A stretch of 64,000 nucleotides of DNA from Neobacillus sp. WH10 (GTDB lineage Bacteria; Bacillota; Bacilli; Bacillales; Cytobacillaceae): NCBI RefSeq assembly GCF_030123405.1, contig NZ_CP126110.1:3162001-3226000 (forward strand), given 5' to 3'. The translations under genes and the position numbers were made by a program. Of this stretch, positions 46,962-56,085 are shown in pieces (positions within the stretch are counted from its first letter, which is position 1; every line of letters begins with the position of its first letter). The notes below the pieces were generated by a model that saw only the letters and a list, made by a program, of their open reading frames with translations, made no database searches and was not told the DNA's origin.

Positions 46962-47312
46962 CTACTCACCTCTTTTTTTTACTTTCAATAATTGATCATC
47001 TATTTCAATTTCTAAACGAAGCATATTGGCGCCAAAGCATTTTCCAAGGTTATCAAGCCGGAGAGTGGTGGAGCCTCCACCATCTAATGCCTCAGTGCAA
47101 ACAAAATTCAAAGCAAGGATATTTGGCAATTCGTAACGAGTAACCTCCCCTTCTACAAGTCCAGTAAAATATTCTTTTACCCTTTCAGCTGTCAACTCTG
47201 TTAAAAAAGCTTGATAGATTGCTTGATTTGGAGCAAATACTCCGACATTCACTGTGTTCCCTTTATCGCCAGATCGTGTTTGGGCAATATCCTTCAGCTT
47301 TACAATTGCCAT
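46962..47312 (-). CDS. AtuA-like ferredoxin-fold domain protein
   Basis: 116 residues: LKDIAQTRSGDKGNTVNVGVFA then a small alpha-beta domain. It corresponds to the C-terminal domain of long AtuA proteins, here encoded as a separate gene. It follows the AtuA gene with three bases between. Role unknown; the domain is always close to AtuA. Confidence 0.85.
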   Translation of the reverse strand: MAIVKLKDIAQTRSGDKGNTVNVGVFAPNQAIYQAFLTELTAERVKEYFTGLVEGEVTRYELPNILALNFVCTEALDGGGSTTLRLDNLGKCFGANMLRLEIEIDDQLLKVKKRGE

Positions 47313-47315
47313 CCA

Positions 47316-48680
47316 TTACACCTCCACGACTTCGACTTTCACTTGATTTTCAACCTCTTCCCGTGGAAGCAGCGTTGACCACATGCCTAACAAAGCTCTT
47401 GGAGAAGCATTACCTGCAAATCCACTCATGGATGGAGGACCATTTAATGCGATTGGAGGAAAGAGTCGGCTAAAACGGGCTGCTTCCTGCTTTGTCTCGG
47501 CACGAACAACCATTCGTAAGAATACTTCATTTAATTCACTTTGACTGTCATGTGCAAGAGGACCACTCAAGGAGTTATAGCCCATAAAATCTGTTCTAAC
47601 CTCCTGATAATTCAAGTGATATCGCTCCAATTGGATACGAATGATTTCATCGACTTTCTTCGCTTTCAACATTGCATCAGGCCATGAAAATCCGACGATG
47701 ACCTGGCTTGCATAGCCATTTTCATAGCCCATGACTACTTTCAAAGTATCCGTCCTTGGTTTTCCTTTTACCCCTGTTACACTGACTTTATTGGATCCAG
47801 CATTTTCTAATTTGACATTGGTTAAATCGACAATGACATCTGGCGTAATATAGGCCGAAGGGTCATGTATCTCATAGAGCATCTGTTCCTTAACCGTATC
47901 AACTGTTACTAATCCGCCTCGATCTTCTACTTTACTGATGATAAAATTACCATTTTCGGAAACCTCCGCAATCGGATATCCCATTCGGTCAAATCCTTCA
48001 ATTTCCCACCAGTTTCCGCTAAAATTTCCACCTGTTGATTGTGCTGAACACTCTAATAGATGCCCCATAAAGACTCCGCTTGCCAGCTTATCCCACTCGT
48101 CCGGACTCCAGCCAAATTCATAAATCAGCGGAGCAAGGAACTGGGCAGTATCAGTTGTCCTTCCTGTTACAACGATATCAGCACCACCTTCCAATGCCTT
48201 AACAATTGGCTCTGCCCCGATATAAGCATTAGCAAATTCGAGCCTTCTTTTTACATCCTCAATCGATTTCGCAGTTTCTAAATGATTCAACGGATACCCT
48301 TTCTCTAGAAATTCTGGGATTCTGTCCAATACATTGTCCCCTGTTACGACAGCGACTTTTAAACCGCTAACTCCCATTTCCCTTGCGACCCGCAGGATTT
48401 CCTGTTGGGCTCCTATTGGATTAATTCCACCGCCATTTGTTAAAAGCTTAATCCCTTTTTCCCTAACATAAGGAAGTAAAGCTTTCATCTGCAGTGGGAT
48501 ATCCTTTGTAAAACCAGCGTTTTCATTTTTCCGTTTATCCTTTACCAAAATAGCCATTGTCAGTTCAGCTAAAGCATCGAAACAAAGGTATTGAACGTCT
48601 CCTTTTTCCGCTGTTGCAACAGCAGCTTCTATGGTGTCTCCATAAAACCCTTGGGCAGCACCGATCCTTACTTTTTTCAT
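47316..48680 (-). CDS. AtuA family protein (DUF1446)
   Basis: 454 residues. Typical DUF1446 features are RIGAAQGFYGD, CFDALAELTMAIL, TNGGGINP and VTGRTTDTAQFLAPL. In Pseudomonas AtuA belongs to the acyclic terpene utilisation operon; its exact reaction is not established. GGGAGG lies upstream. The presence of AtuA with a carboxyltransferase suggests that the island handles a beta-branched acyl-CoA. Confidence 0.9.
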   Translation of the reverse strand: MKKVRIGAAQGFYGDTIEAAVATAEKGDVQYLCFDALAELTMAILVKDKRKNENAGFTKDIPLQMKALLPYVREKGIKLLTNGGGINPIGAQQEILRVAREMGVSGLKVAVVTGDNVLDRIPEFLEKGYPLNHLETAKSIEDVKRRLEFANAYIGAEPIVKALEGGADIVVTGRTTDTAQFLAPLIYEFGWSPDEWDKLASGVFMGHLLECSAQSTGGNFSGNWWEIEGFDRMGYPIAEVSENGNFIISKVEDRGGLVTVDTVKEQMLYEIHDPSAYITPDVIVDLTNVKLENAGSNKVSVTGVKGKPRTDTLKVVMGYENGYASQVIVGFSWPDAMLKAKKVDEIIRIQLERYHLNYQEVRTDFMGYNSLSGPLAHDSQSELNEVFLRMVVRAETKQEAARFSRLFPPIALNGPPSMSGFAGNASPRALLGMWSTLLPREEVENQVKVEVVEV

Positions 48681-48699
48681 CTAATATGTCCTCCCGCCT

Positions 48700-48918
48700 T
48701 TAATCGTTACTAATCTTTACAAGACAATCACCTTCTTGGACAAACTCACCTTCTTTGGTGTTAATCGAAGCTACCACCCCGCTGTGTGTCGCTTCAATCG
48801 GGATTTCCATTTTCATTGACTCCAGAATGATTAATACATCGCCTTCCTTCACCTCATCATTTTCTTTCACCTCAATTTTCCACACGCTTCCTGCCATATT
48901 AGATAAAATTTCTACCAT
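48700..48918 (-). CDS. Stand-alone biotin carrier protein
   Basis: 72 residues, one biotinyl/lipoyl domain. The biotinylated lysine is K36 in ESMKM (usual EAMKM). The fold GSVWKIEVKENDEVKEGD is typical. GAGGGAG precedes the ATG at 48918. It is like YngHB of B. subtilis. It would shuttle carboxybiotin from an unlinked biotin carboxylase to the carboxyltransferase at 43059. Confidence 0.92.
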   Translation of the reverse strand: MVEILSNMAGSVWKIEVKENDEVKEGDVLIILESMKMEIPIEATHSGVVASINTKEGEFVQEGDCLVKISND

Positions 48919-48935
48919 TTCAATCACTCCCTCTT

Positions 48936-49721
48936 TTATTTTCCGCCCCATATTGGCTCCCGCTTTTCAAGAAAAGCAGTTGCCCCTTCTTTTACATCTT
49001 CACTCATAAAGGACACCAGTCTTAATGTCGTTAAATAATCAAAAGACTTCTGCATATCCATCTGTTCTGTATTGAAAAATGCATCAAAACTTAACTTGAC
49101 TGCCAGTGGACTGAAACTGGCGATTTTCTTTGCAAGTTTCATTGTTTCGGTCTCAAGCTCATCCGGATTGACAACCCGATGAACCAAGTTAATTTCTTTT
49201 GCCTGTTCTGCTGATAAGATTTCAGCAGTGAGCATCATCTCCATCATTTTTCGCTCACCTACGGCACGCCGTACCCAAGGCATGATGACAAATGGAACCA
49301 GCCCGAGCTTAAGTTCCGTCAACCCTAACTTTGCCGAGGTGGAGGCCACGGCAAGATGGCACATCGCGACAAGCCCCGTTCCTCCTCCTAATGCCGGACC
49401 ATTTACACTTGCAATTAATGGGGTTGTGACCTCAGTCCCCAGCTTAAACAATTCAGTACTCTCCCGCCCTTCAACATAAAGCTCTGGGGCTGTTTTCTCT
49501 AAAATTTTTTTGAACTCATTTATATTTCCTCCAGCAGAGAAGGCTTTTCCGGCACCCGTAATGATGATGGCTCTAATATTTGGGTCCTTGTCTGCTTCCC
49601 TAATGGCATGAATTAGTTCTTTGGTCGATTTTTCAGTTAGAGGATTTCTCATTTCAGGTAAATTCAACGTCACTTTAGCAACGCTTGCAAACTCTTCATA
49701 AAGGATTGTTTCATAGATCAT
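48936..49721 (-). CDS. Enoyl-CoA hydratase/isomerase family protein, first gene of operon
   Basis: 261 residues. FSAGGNINEFK and NGPALGGGTGLVAMCHLAVA form the oxyanion hole; LTELKLGLVPFVIMPWVRRAVG follows. The start at 49721 has AAAGAGGTG nine bases before it; a longer reading would include the sigma-54 promoter and is not real. It is the first gene behind the -24/-12 promoter. Confidence 0.92.
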   Translation of the reverse strand: MIYETILYEEFASVAKVTLNLPEMRNPLTEKSTKELIHAIREADKDPNIRAIIITGAGKAFSAGGNINEFKKILEKTAPELYVEGRESTELFKLGTEVTTPLIASVNGPALGGGTGLVAMCHLAVASTSAKLGLTELKLGLVPFVIMPWVRRAVGERKMMEMMLTAEILSAEQAKEINLVHRVVNPDELETETMKLAKKIASFSPLAVKLSFDAFFNTEQMDMQKSFDYLTTLRLVSFMSEDVKEGATAFLEKREPIWGGK

Positions 49722-49770
49722 GCACTCACCTCTTTCTTTTTGATATTGTTGCATCACTATCCATGTATCT

Positions 49771-49788
49771 TGCAATAACTGTGCCAAT
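49771..49788 (-). promoter_or_regulatory. Sigma-54 (-24/-12) promoter of acyl-CoA operon 1
   Basis: On the minus strand TTGGCAC (49781-49787), five bases and TTGCA match the sigma-54 consensus TGGCAC-N5-TTGCW fully. It lies about 55 bases before the first gene start. The divergent gene encodes a sigma-54 activator. Confidence 0.88.
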
Positions 49789-49887
49789 TTTCAATAAAAT
49801 CATTCCTTCCCTTTATTGCCCTCAAATCATGCTCGAATCGTGAATTTCATCCAAAACTTCTTTTACAAACCATGAAGAAAGATTATG

Positions 49888-49960
49888 AGTTGTGTACGCT
49901 TGCATACAAAAGTGAACAGTTGTTAAGAGAAGTTTACAATGTAGCGTTTGTATAAATTTC
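49888..49960. promoter_or_regulatory. Candidate enhancer sites for the sigma-54 activator
   Basis: TTGTGTACGC-TT-GCATACAAAA (49890-49911) is an inverted repeat with 8 of 10 pairs. A related word with GTAGCGTTTGTATAA lies at 49940-49956. They sit 100-170 bases upstream of the -24 element, the usual place of enhancer sites. Binding by the neighbouring activator is an inference. Confidence 0.4.
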
Positions 49961-50029
49961 ATGGAGCCGTTATAATAATTGTTATAAGAAAAATAATAAT
50001 TTTCAGACTATTAAAGGTGTGATGGATTT

Positions 50030-52168
50030 TTGAATGTTAGCAGCTTTACAACCGTTAATTTTGTCAATTTAACCCTTGATAGTACGATTCGTGAAGCCAT
50101 ATCAGCATTTCTTACACATCGGGTGGACATCGGCTGTGTAACCACTGATAGAAATTTACTCGGCATCATTCATAAAAATGCCATTTACCGAGCATTGCTG
50201 AATAATTACCCACTCGATTCTCCTATTCGACCACTTATCAAAAAAAATGTTGTCACCATTCAAAAGGATCAGTCATTATTAGAAGCAAGAGAGATAATGA
50301 TTGAAGGAAATGTCAGCCAAGCTGTAGTTCTTGACGAACATCAGAAAGTATATGGCATCATGTCGAAATTAGATTTGGTAAACTCTAACATGACTGTATT
50401 AGCTGATACCCTAAACCGAATGAAGTCATTAGTTGAAAACCTTCAGGATGCTGTTATTTCAGTTAATTCAAATTTGAAAATTACGACGTTTAATCAAGTT
50501 GCCCTCGACCTGCTTCGACTAAATGGCAAGTCATTAATGAATTCACCTATTGATCGGTTTCTTCCCCATTTTAGAAGATGGTTAATTGAAACGTTGAAAA
50601 CCGGGGAAATTCAGAATGCAAAAAGAATCAGTTTTGAAGACCTATCCGTCATTGCATCTTTTATCCCTATCAGAGAAATGAACAAGGTTACCGGGGCAAT
50701 GGTTGTATTACGGGATGTCACTTCCTATGAAATCATTGCGAATGAATTAGAAACCACCAACCGGTTAAAGAAAATTTTGGACAGTGCCCTTGAACTGGCT
50801 TATGACGGGGTGGCTGTAACCGATCAACACGGCCATATTACCATGGTCAATCAAGGGTTCAAGGAACTCTTCGCTAACGATTATCATAAGGAAATCCTTG
50901 GAGCGTCTATTTCAAAAATTGCACCACAGATTCCATCGCACCTCAGTCTGATGTTTGATAAAAAAATTGATGGTGAACTCATTCAAATCAATGATCAAAA
51001 ATGCATTGTTGCACAAATGCCCATTTATCAAGATGGACAAAGACTGGGAGCCATCTTTAAAATCATTTTCCGGCAGCTGGATGCTTGGAGAGATATCCTG
51101 TTACACATGGAAAAATTAGAAAGCGAAATTTCTTATTACCGTGGTGAATTATTCCGTATCTCTAAAGATACGAACCCATTTGCCCATGTCATCTCTCAAA
51201 ATCCTCAAATGAAGAAATTTAAACAAGATGCTGTCATCGCCGCAAAATCTTTATCCAATGTCTTGATAACTGGTGAAAGTGGCACTGGTAAAGAATTGTT
51301 TGCAGAAGGCATTCATACGATATCTGGCCGAAAAGGAACCTTTATTAAGGTTAATTGCGGGGCTATCCCTGAAGAATTATTGGAATCGGAATTCTTTGGT
51401 TATGCGGATGGCGCTTTTACCGGGGCGAAAAAAGGGGGCAAACCTGGAAAATTTGAATTAGCCGATAATGGAACGCTTTTTCTAGATGAAATTGGGGATA
51501 TGCCTCTATCCTTACAAGTAAAGCTATTGAGAGTCCTACAAGAACAAGAATTTGAAAGAATTGGTGCAACCAAAACAACTAAGGTAAACGTCCGAATTAT
51601 TTCAGCAACAAACAAAGACTTATCTGAGCTTGTTAAACTAGGAAAATTCAGAGAGGATCTCTATTACCGTATCCATGTTATCCATTTACATATCCCGCCT
51701 TTAAAAGACAGACCGGATGATATTCCCTTATTGTGCAGTCATTTTATCAATAAGATTAATCGTAAAACAAGCAAAAACATCATTAGTGTTTCCCAAGAAG
51801 TGATAAAGAGCTTTCAGCAATACCATTGGCCCGGCAATATAAGGCAATTGGAAAATGTTTTGGAACGAGCATTCCACTTTTGTCAATCCAATTTGATACA
51901 GTTGGAGCATCTGCCTAAAGAGTTGAATTTACTTGATGGACCAGCTTCCCCTCCATTATCAAAAATGACAGATTCCGATTTTACCATTAATAGGAAGCAA
52001 TCCATTAGCCAGACTGAGAGAGAAATTATCCTCCAGGCCTTAAAGAAATACCACGGAAACCGCACAAAAGCCGCAGAAATATTGGGAATTAGCAGGACAA
52101 CGCTTTACCAGAAAATGAAAAAATATCAAATTAAAGAAGAATTTGAGTTTAAAATAACCTCAACATAG
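50030..52168 (+). CDS. Sigma-54-dependent activator with CBS and PAS domains
   Basis: 712 residues. Two CBS domains (about 1-120), two PAS domains (about 130-235 and 245-355), the AAA+ sigma-54 interaction domain (about 390-615; Walker A GESGTGKE, GAFTGA loop, LFLDEIGDMPLSLQVKLLRVLQE) and a Fis-type helix-turn-helix at the end (KYHGNRTKAAEILGISRTTLY). The start is a TTG with AAAGGTG upstream. It is divergent from operon 1, and both operons have sigma-54 promoters, so it should activate the whole island. The CBS domains may sense adenosyl compounds or CoA (inference). Confidence 0.93.
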   Translation: MNVSSFTTVNFVNLTLDSTIREAISAFLTHRVDIGCVTTDRNLLGIIHKNAIYRALLNNYPLDSPIRPLIKKNVVTIQKDQSLLEAREIMIEGNVSQAVVLDEHQKVYGIMSKLDLVNSNMTVLADTLNRMKSLVENLQDAVISVNSNLKITTFNQVALDLLRLNGKSLMNSPIDRFLPHFRRWLIETLKTGEIQNAKRISFEDLSVIASFIPIREMNKVTGAMVVLRDVTSYEIIANELETTNRLKKILDSALELAYDGVAVTDQHGHITMVNQGFKELFANDYHKEILGASISKIAPQIPSHLSLMFDKKIDGELIQINDQKCIVAQMPIYQDGQRLGAIFKIIFRQLDAWRDILLHMEKLESEISYYRGELFRISKDTNPFAHVISQNPQMKKFKQDAVIAAKSLSNVLITGESGTGKELFAEGIHTISGRKGTFIKVNCGAIPEELLESEFFGYADGAFTGAKKGGKPGKFELADNGTLFLDEIGDMPLSLQVKLLRVLQEQEFERIGATKTTKVNVRIISATNKDLSELVKLGKFREDLYYRIHVIHLHIPPLKDRPDDIPLLCSHFINKINRKTSKNIISVSQEVIKSFQQYHWPGNIRQLENVLERAFHFCQSNLIQLEHLPKELNLLDGPASPPLSKMTDSDFTINRKQSISQTEREIILQALKKYHGNRTKAAEILGISRTTLYQKMKKYQIKEEFEFKITST

Positions 52169-52234
52169 AATTTCGAAAGTGACTTGACTGGTGCTGGATC
52201 TGGACAATCCTCAAAGTCCAATGATAACTGAAAC

Positions 52235-52269
52235 AACCATATGGGAAACTGCCCATATGGTTGTTTTTT
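52235..52269. terminator. Two-way terminator between activator and ligase genes
   Basis: Arms AACCATATGGG and CCCATATGGTT close around AAACTG; GTTTTTT follows on the plus strand. Confidence 0.85.
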
Positions 52270-52275
52270 GTCTAC

Positions 52276-53853
52276 TTATTGTAATTGTTTCATATATTCC
52301 TGTTTTAAAATTGACTTTTGTATTTTCCCTGCTGGTGTCTGTGGCAGTTGCTTTACGAAAACAATTTTCCTTGGGACTTTATAATCGGCCAAATTCTGTC
52401 TACAGAATATATCTATTTCCTCTTCCGAAATTGTTGCACCTTCTTTTGGGATAATATAATATAGGCCGACTTCACCAAGAAACGGATCTGGGACTCCAAT
52501 TCCTGCTGCAAACGAAACTTTTGAATGGGACATAAGAATGTTTTCCACCTCAGTGGGATATACATTATATCCTCCTTGTATATACATCTCCTTCTTCCGG
52601 CCTTTTAAATATACATACCCTTCATGATCAAGATAGCCAATATCACCAGTATATAACCAGCCATTATCTGAAAATGCTAATTTTGATTCTTCGTCAAGCC
52701 CATAGTATCCTGCTGCTCGGCAATTCCCTTTTACCGCTATTTCTCCAACCTCACCATTCGGTACTTCATTTAGTTGACTATCGACAATCTTAATTTTGAA
52801 ATCTCCAATTGGCACTCCTATACTATCCTGCACCTTTTCAAGAGAATCTGTCAATTTTGTCAAAATACAAGCACCGGAGGTTTCACTTAGGCCATATAAA
52901 TTGATAATTTTGGCATTTGGGAAGCGGAATTGAATCATTTCACATTGATTTGGATCGACATTAGATCCACCAGCTATGCAAATTTTTATCGAGCTTAGGT
53001 CATATTTATCAATATCCCTATGATTAAGTACCATGAGAAACATGGTAGGCACCCCTGCAAATATCGTGGGTTTCATTTGATGAATCTCGTTCAGCACAGT
53101 TTCTGGAATAAATTCGGGAATCAATACAACACTTCCAAAACTTAACAACAGGGCATGTACGGTACAGGTAATTCCCCCAACATGGTTAAGCGGCAAATTC
53201 CCAACAGCGCAATCATTTTTCCCGATGGATAAGTGCTCTGCTTGTGCTTTTGCAGACTCTAAAATACTTCGGTTTGTAATCATCGTCCCCTTTGGCCTTC
53301 CTGTTGTACCGGATGTGTAGATGACAATGACTGTATCATTTTCCATTACTGATTTTTTACAATCCTCTAGCTTTCTTCTTTCAGCAGGACGATTTAATAA
53401 TTCCTCGAAAGATAGACTTCCTTCAAAACCAGATTCTATGAAAATATACTTTTTAACTGTTGGTACCTTTTCTTGATAGTTTTCAAAGAAACTTGCAAAA
53501 TTAAATCCTTTGTAGCCAGAGATTGAGACAATACCTTTTGCTTTTGAATTGTTAAGCATATATTCTAATTCTGTTTCACGATAGCGGACATTTAAGGCCA
53601 CTACACCCACGCCAATTTTTGCGGCTGCAAAATAGGTATAGATCCACTCAATCTGATTTAATGCCAAAATCGCAATCGTATCTCCTTTTGTAAATCCTTC
53701 CTGAAGCAGTGCTGAAGCTAAAACATCCGTAATTTCATCAAGCTCTCGATATCTGATGCTTTGTCCATTGCAGAATAAAAAAGGCTTATCAGGAAACTTT
53801 GCAGCTGCATCCGCTAATACTTTATGAACAATCCAATCTTGCAAAACCGTCAC
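52276..53853 (-). CDS. AMP-forming acyl-CoA synthetase 2
   Basis: 525 residues. YTSGTTGRPKGTMIT, YGLSETSGA, YTGDIGYLDHEG and PQTPAGKIQKSIL are the ANL motifs. The GTG start (53853) has GGGAAG very close upstream; a TTG three codons downstream is also possible. It is the second gene of operon 2 and ends at a terminator shared with the activator gene. Confidence 0.92.
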   Translation of the reverse strand: MTVLQDWIVHKVLADAAAKFPDKPFLFCNGQSIRYRELDEITDVLASALLQEGFTKGDTIAILALNQIEWIYTYFAAAKIGVGVVALNVRYRETELEYMLNNSKAKGIVSISGYKGFNFASFFENYQEKVPTVKKYIFIESGFEGSLSFEELLNRPAERRKLEDCKKSVMENDTVIVIYTSGTTGRPKGTMITNRSILESAKAQAEHLSIGKNDCAVGNLPLNHVGGITCTVHALLLSFGSVVLIPEFIPETVLNEIHQMKPTIFAGVPTMFLMVLNHRDIDKYDLSSIKICIAGGSNVDPNQCEMIQFRFPNAKIINLYGLSETSGACILTKLTDSLEKVQDSIGVPIGDFKIKIVDSQLNEVPNGEVGEIAVKGNCRAAGYYGLDEESKLAFSDNGWLYTGDIGYLDHEGYVYLKGRKKEMYIQGGYNVYPTEVENILMSHSKVSFAAGIGVPDPFLGEVGLYYIIPKEGATISEEEIDIFCRQNLADYKVPRKIVFVKQLPQTPAGKIQKSILKQEYMKQLQ

Positions 53854-53881
53854 CTTCCCATTTTATAGTAAAAAACGGAGA

Positions 53882-55450
53882 TTAAACCGGGTGATTAGAA
53901 TATAGGCTTTGATACTTTTCTCTTAGAACGTGCTTTTGAATTTTTCCCGTAGTTGTCTGTGGGAGCTCCGATACAATTAACACTTCTTTTGGAACTTGGA
54001 ATGACCCCAGATGTTCTTTGCAGTGGTTAATGATATCCTCCTTCGTAGCTTCCTCCCCTGGTTTCAAGACGACAAATGCCGTTACGGCTTCAATCCAGCG
54101 CTCATGCGGAAGACCCACAGCAACTGCATTTAATACTTTTGGATAGGAAATTAGCACCTGTTCAACTTGAATGGAAGCAACATTTTCTCCGCCCGACTTA
54201 ATCATGTCTTTCTTTCGATCGACAAAGACGAGCAGCCCATCCTCATCAAAGTAACCTAAATCCCCAGTATGATGCCAGCCAAATTGTCTTGTGCGATTCG
54301 TTTCTTCTGGATTATTGAGGTAGCCAGCCATAACATTTGGGCCGCGATGAACGATTTCACCGACTTCCTTTTTTCCGAGCAATATCCCGTTTTCATCCAT
54401 AATCGCTATATCCGTAATTATGGATGGTACACCCCAATAAGGTCCGGATTTATTTAGCTGGTCCTCTGGTTTGAAAACACAGGTAGCAGGATACATTTCC
54501 GTTTGCCCAGACCCAAGTGCAAAGTCACAGCCAAGTTCATTGATCCCTTTTTCAAGCGTATTCCGATCCATTGGTGCCATCGCATATAAACAATAGCGCA
54601 AGCTTGATAAATTATATTTTTTAAAAGAAGGATGATAGAGAAACGCTCTATACATCATTGGCAAAGCAAACATCCATGTAATCTTTTCTTTTTCAACCGT
54701 TTTCATTAATGATTCTGGCTCGAATCCTTGAATGATTACAACGGTAACACCCAGATGGAAAAAGGCAGCAACAAGTGCATGTTGAGCACAATGGAATACG
54801 GGCATCAATAGTGTAGCAATATCCTTTTTCTCCAATCCAGCCTCGATAATATTCGCCAGACTGGCAATGAACACCGCTTGATGGTTAATTAGGACTCCTT
54901 TCGGTGTTCCAGTAGTACCACTCGTAAACATAATCTGGGCAATATCCCGATCGCCAATATTTACTTCCGGTTCAGCTGTATTATTGGTTTTCAATGTATT
55001 TTCAAATTTTTCTGTTTCAAGAGCCCCACTGCCAATCACGAGTAATTCAGGACAAATGCTTGAAAATTCTTCTTTTTTCCCCTGTAAAAATACCTCGTCA
55101 CCTATAAGTACTTTTGCTTGAACTTCCGATAGAATAAATGACTTTTCATTGAAAGAAACTCCAGGATTAAGCGGAACCCATACTAAACCAGCCTTGGCAA
55201 TTCCGAAAATAGCAACAAGAAACTGCCAGGAATTACCGCAAATCGTTGCCACTGTATCTCCTTTTTCTAATCCAAGGTCTAACAAGTAGTGGGCAAATCG
55301 GTTACAATCATTGTTAAAGTCTTTATAGCTAATCCTTTTTTCACCCGAAATAATAGCCATTTTTTCAGGACTTTTTGCGGCAGTCCTGCGAACAATATCA
55401 CCAATTGCGACACGATTCAAGATCGTAATCTCACTCACTTTAGCCTTCAC
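53882..55450 (-). CDS. AMP-forming acyl-CoA synthetase 3
   Basis: 522 residues. FTSGTTGTPKGVLINH, GSGQTEMYPAT in the place of the YGxTE motif, HTGDLGYFDEDG and PQTTTGKIQKHVL are seen. The GTG at 55450 is at the edge of AGGGG; a GTG four codons downstream has better spacing. It is the first gene of operon 2, about 130 bases after a -24/-12 promoter. Three ligases in one regulon imply several acid substrates or chain lengths. Confidence 0.92.
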   Translation of the reverse strand: MKAKVSEITILNRVAIGDIVRRTAAKSPEKMAIISGEKRISYKDFNNDCNRFAHYLLDLGLEKGDTVATICGNSWQFLVAIFGIAKAGLVWVPLNPGVSFNEKSFILSEVQAKVLIGDEVFLQGKKEEFSSICPELLVIGSGALETEKFENTLKTNNTAEPEVNIGDRDIAQIMFTSGTTGTPKGVLINHQAVFIASLANIIEAGLEKKDIATLLMPVFHCAQHALVAAFFHLGVTVVIIQGFEPESLMKTVEKEKITWMFALPMMYRAFLYHPSFKKYNLSSLRYCLYAMAPMDRNTLEKGINELGCDFALGSGQTEMYPATCVFKPEDQLNKSGPYWGVPSIITDIAIMDENGILLGKKEVGEIVHRGPNVMAGYLNNPEETNRTRQFGWHHTGDLGYFDEDGLLVFVDRKKDMIKSGGENVASIQVEQVLISYPKVLNAVAVGLPHERWIEAVTAFVVLKPGEEATKEDIINHCKEHLGSFQVPKEVLIVSELPQTTTGKIQKHVLREKYQSLYSNHPV

Positions 55451-55582
55451 CCCTAGTTTTTTGAATTATATTTGGAAAATTAACTCATTTTTCCATAGCT
55501 CACCGTAATACCGCTCCTAACATCCTGCTGAATACCGTATGGAGGAATCGAATAACGTAAGCCAATACCTACAAAAGGGAAT

Positions 55583-55599
55583 TGCAAGAATTGTACCAA
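55583..55599 (-). promoter_or_regulatory. Sigma-54 (-24/-12) promoter of ligase operon 2
   Basis: TTGGTAC (55593-55599), five bases and TTGCAA on the minus strand: one mismatch (T for C) from the sigma-54 consensus. It supports co-regulation with operon 1. Confidence 0.7.
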
Positions 55600-56085
55600 C
55601 CTTTCCTTAAGCCATCCATGAAGCAGGGCTTCACCATAGAAAATATAAGAAAAAATCTTTCTTACATAGTAGACAAACATGCAGTTTTACAGCACCTGCA
55701 AATGAAGGAAAATTTATTTTACAGGTTGATTTTCTATTGCACTGAACATGGAAATAACCATCTCTTTGACCGCTTGAAATGATGGATGTATTTACACAAA
55801 TGTTAAGAAAAAACAACAGTTGTACAAATTTGCAAACAGTGTTAATTGTTTTTGTATCAGGGAAAGGATTCGGCTAATCATGCCTTATACTATTCTCGTA
55901 CGGAGAGTGTGAATCTTTTCTGTTGTGACCAAGGTAACAGCTAAGATATCCACTTTGAAAAGTTTACGAGCATTAAGAATGTCAAAAGTAAATACTCGGT
56001 AAGTAAATTGCACTCATATTTTAACTTGGACATATTAAAAGGTCCTTTTTTCTTGAAGATTCGGTTACATGCTACTCCTATTTAA
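55600..56085. other. Upstream region of operon 2, no gene seen
   Basis: Short frames on both strands have no ribosome site. At about 55818-55840 TTGTACAAATTTGCAAACAGT is loosely like the enhancer candidate at 49890 (shared TTGCAAACA/TTGCATACA). Its distance to the promoter (over 200 bases) fits an enhancer. No other structure was noted. Confidence 0.35.

Noticed and set aside
55480..55816. Frames of about 60 codons on both strands upstream of the ligase operon
   Set aside because: They contain the sigma-54 promoter and lack ribosome sites.
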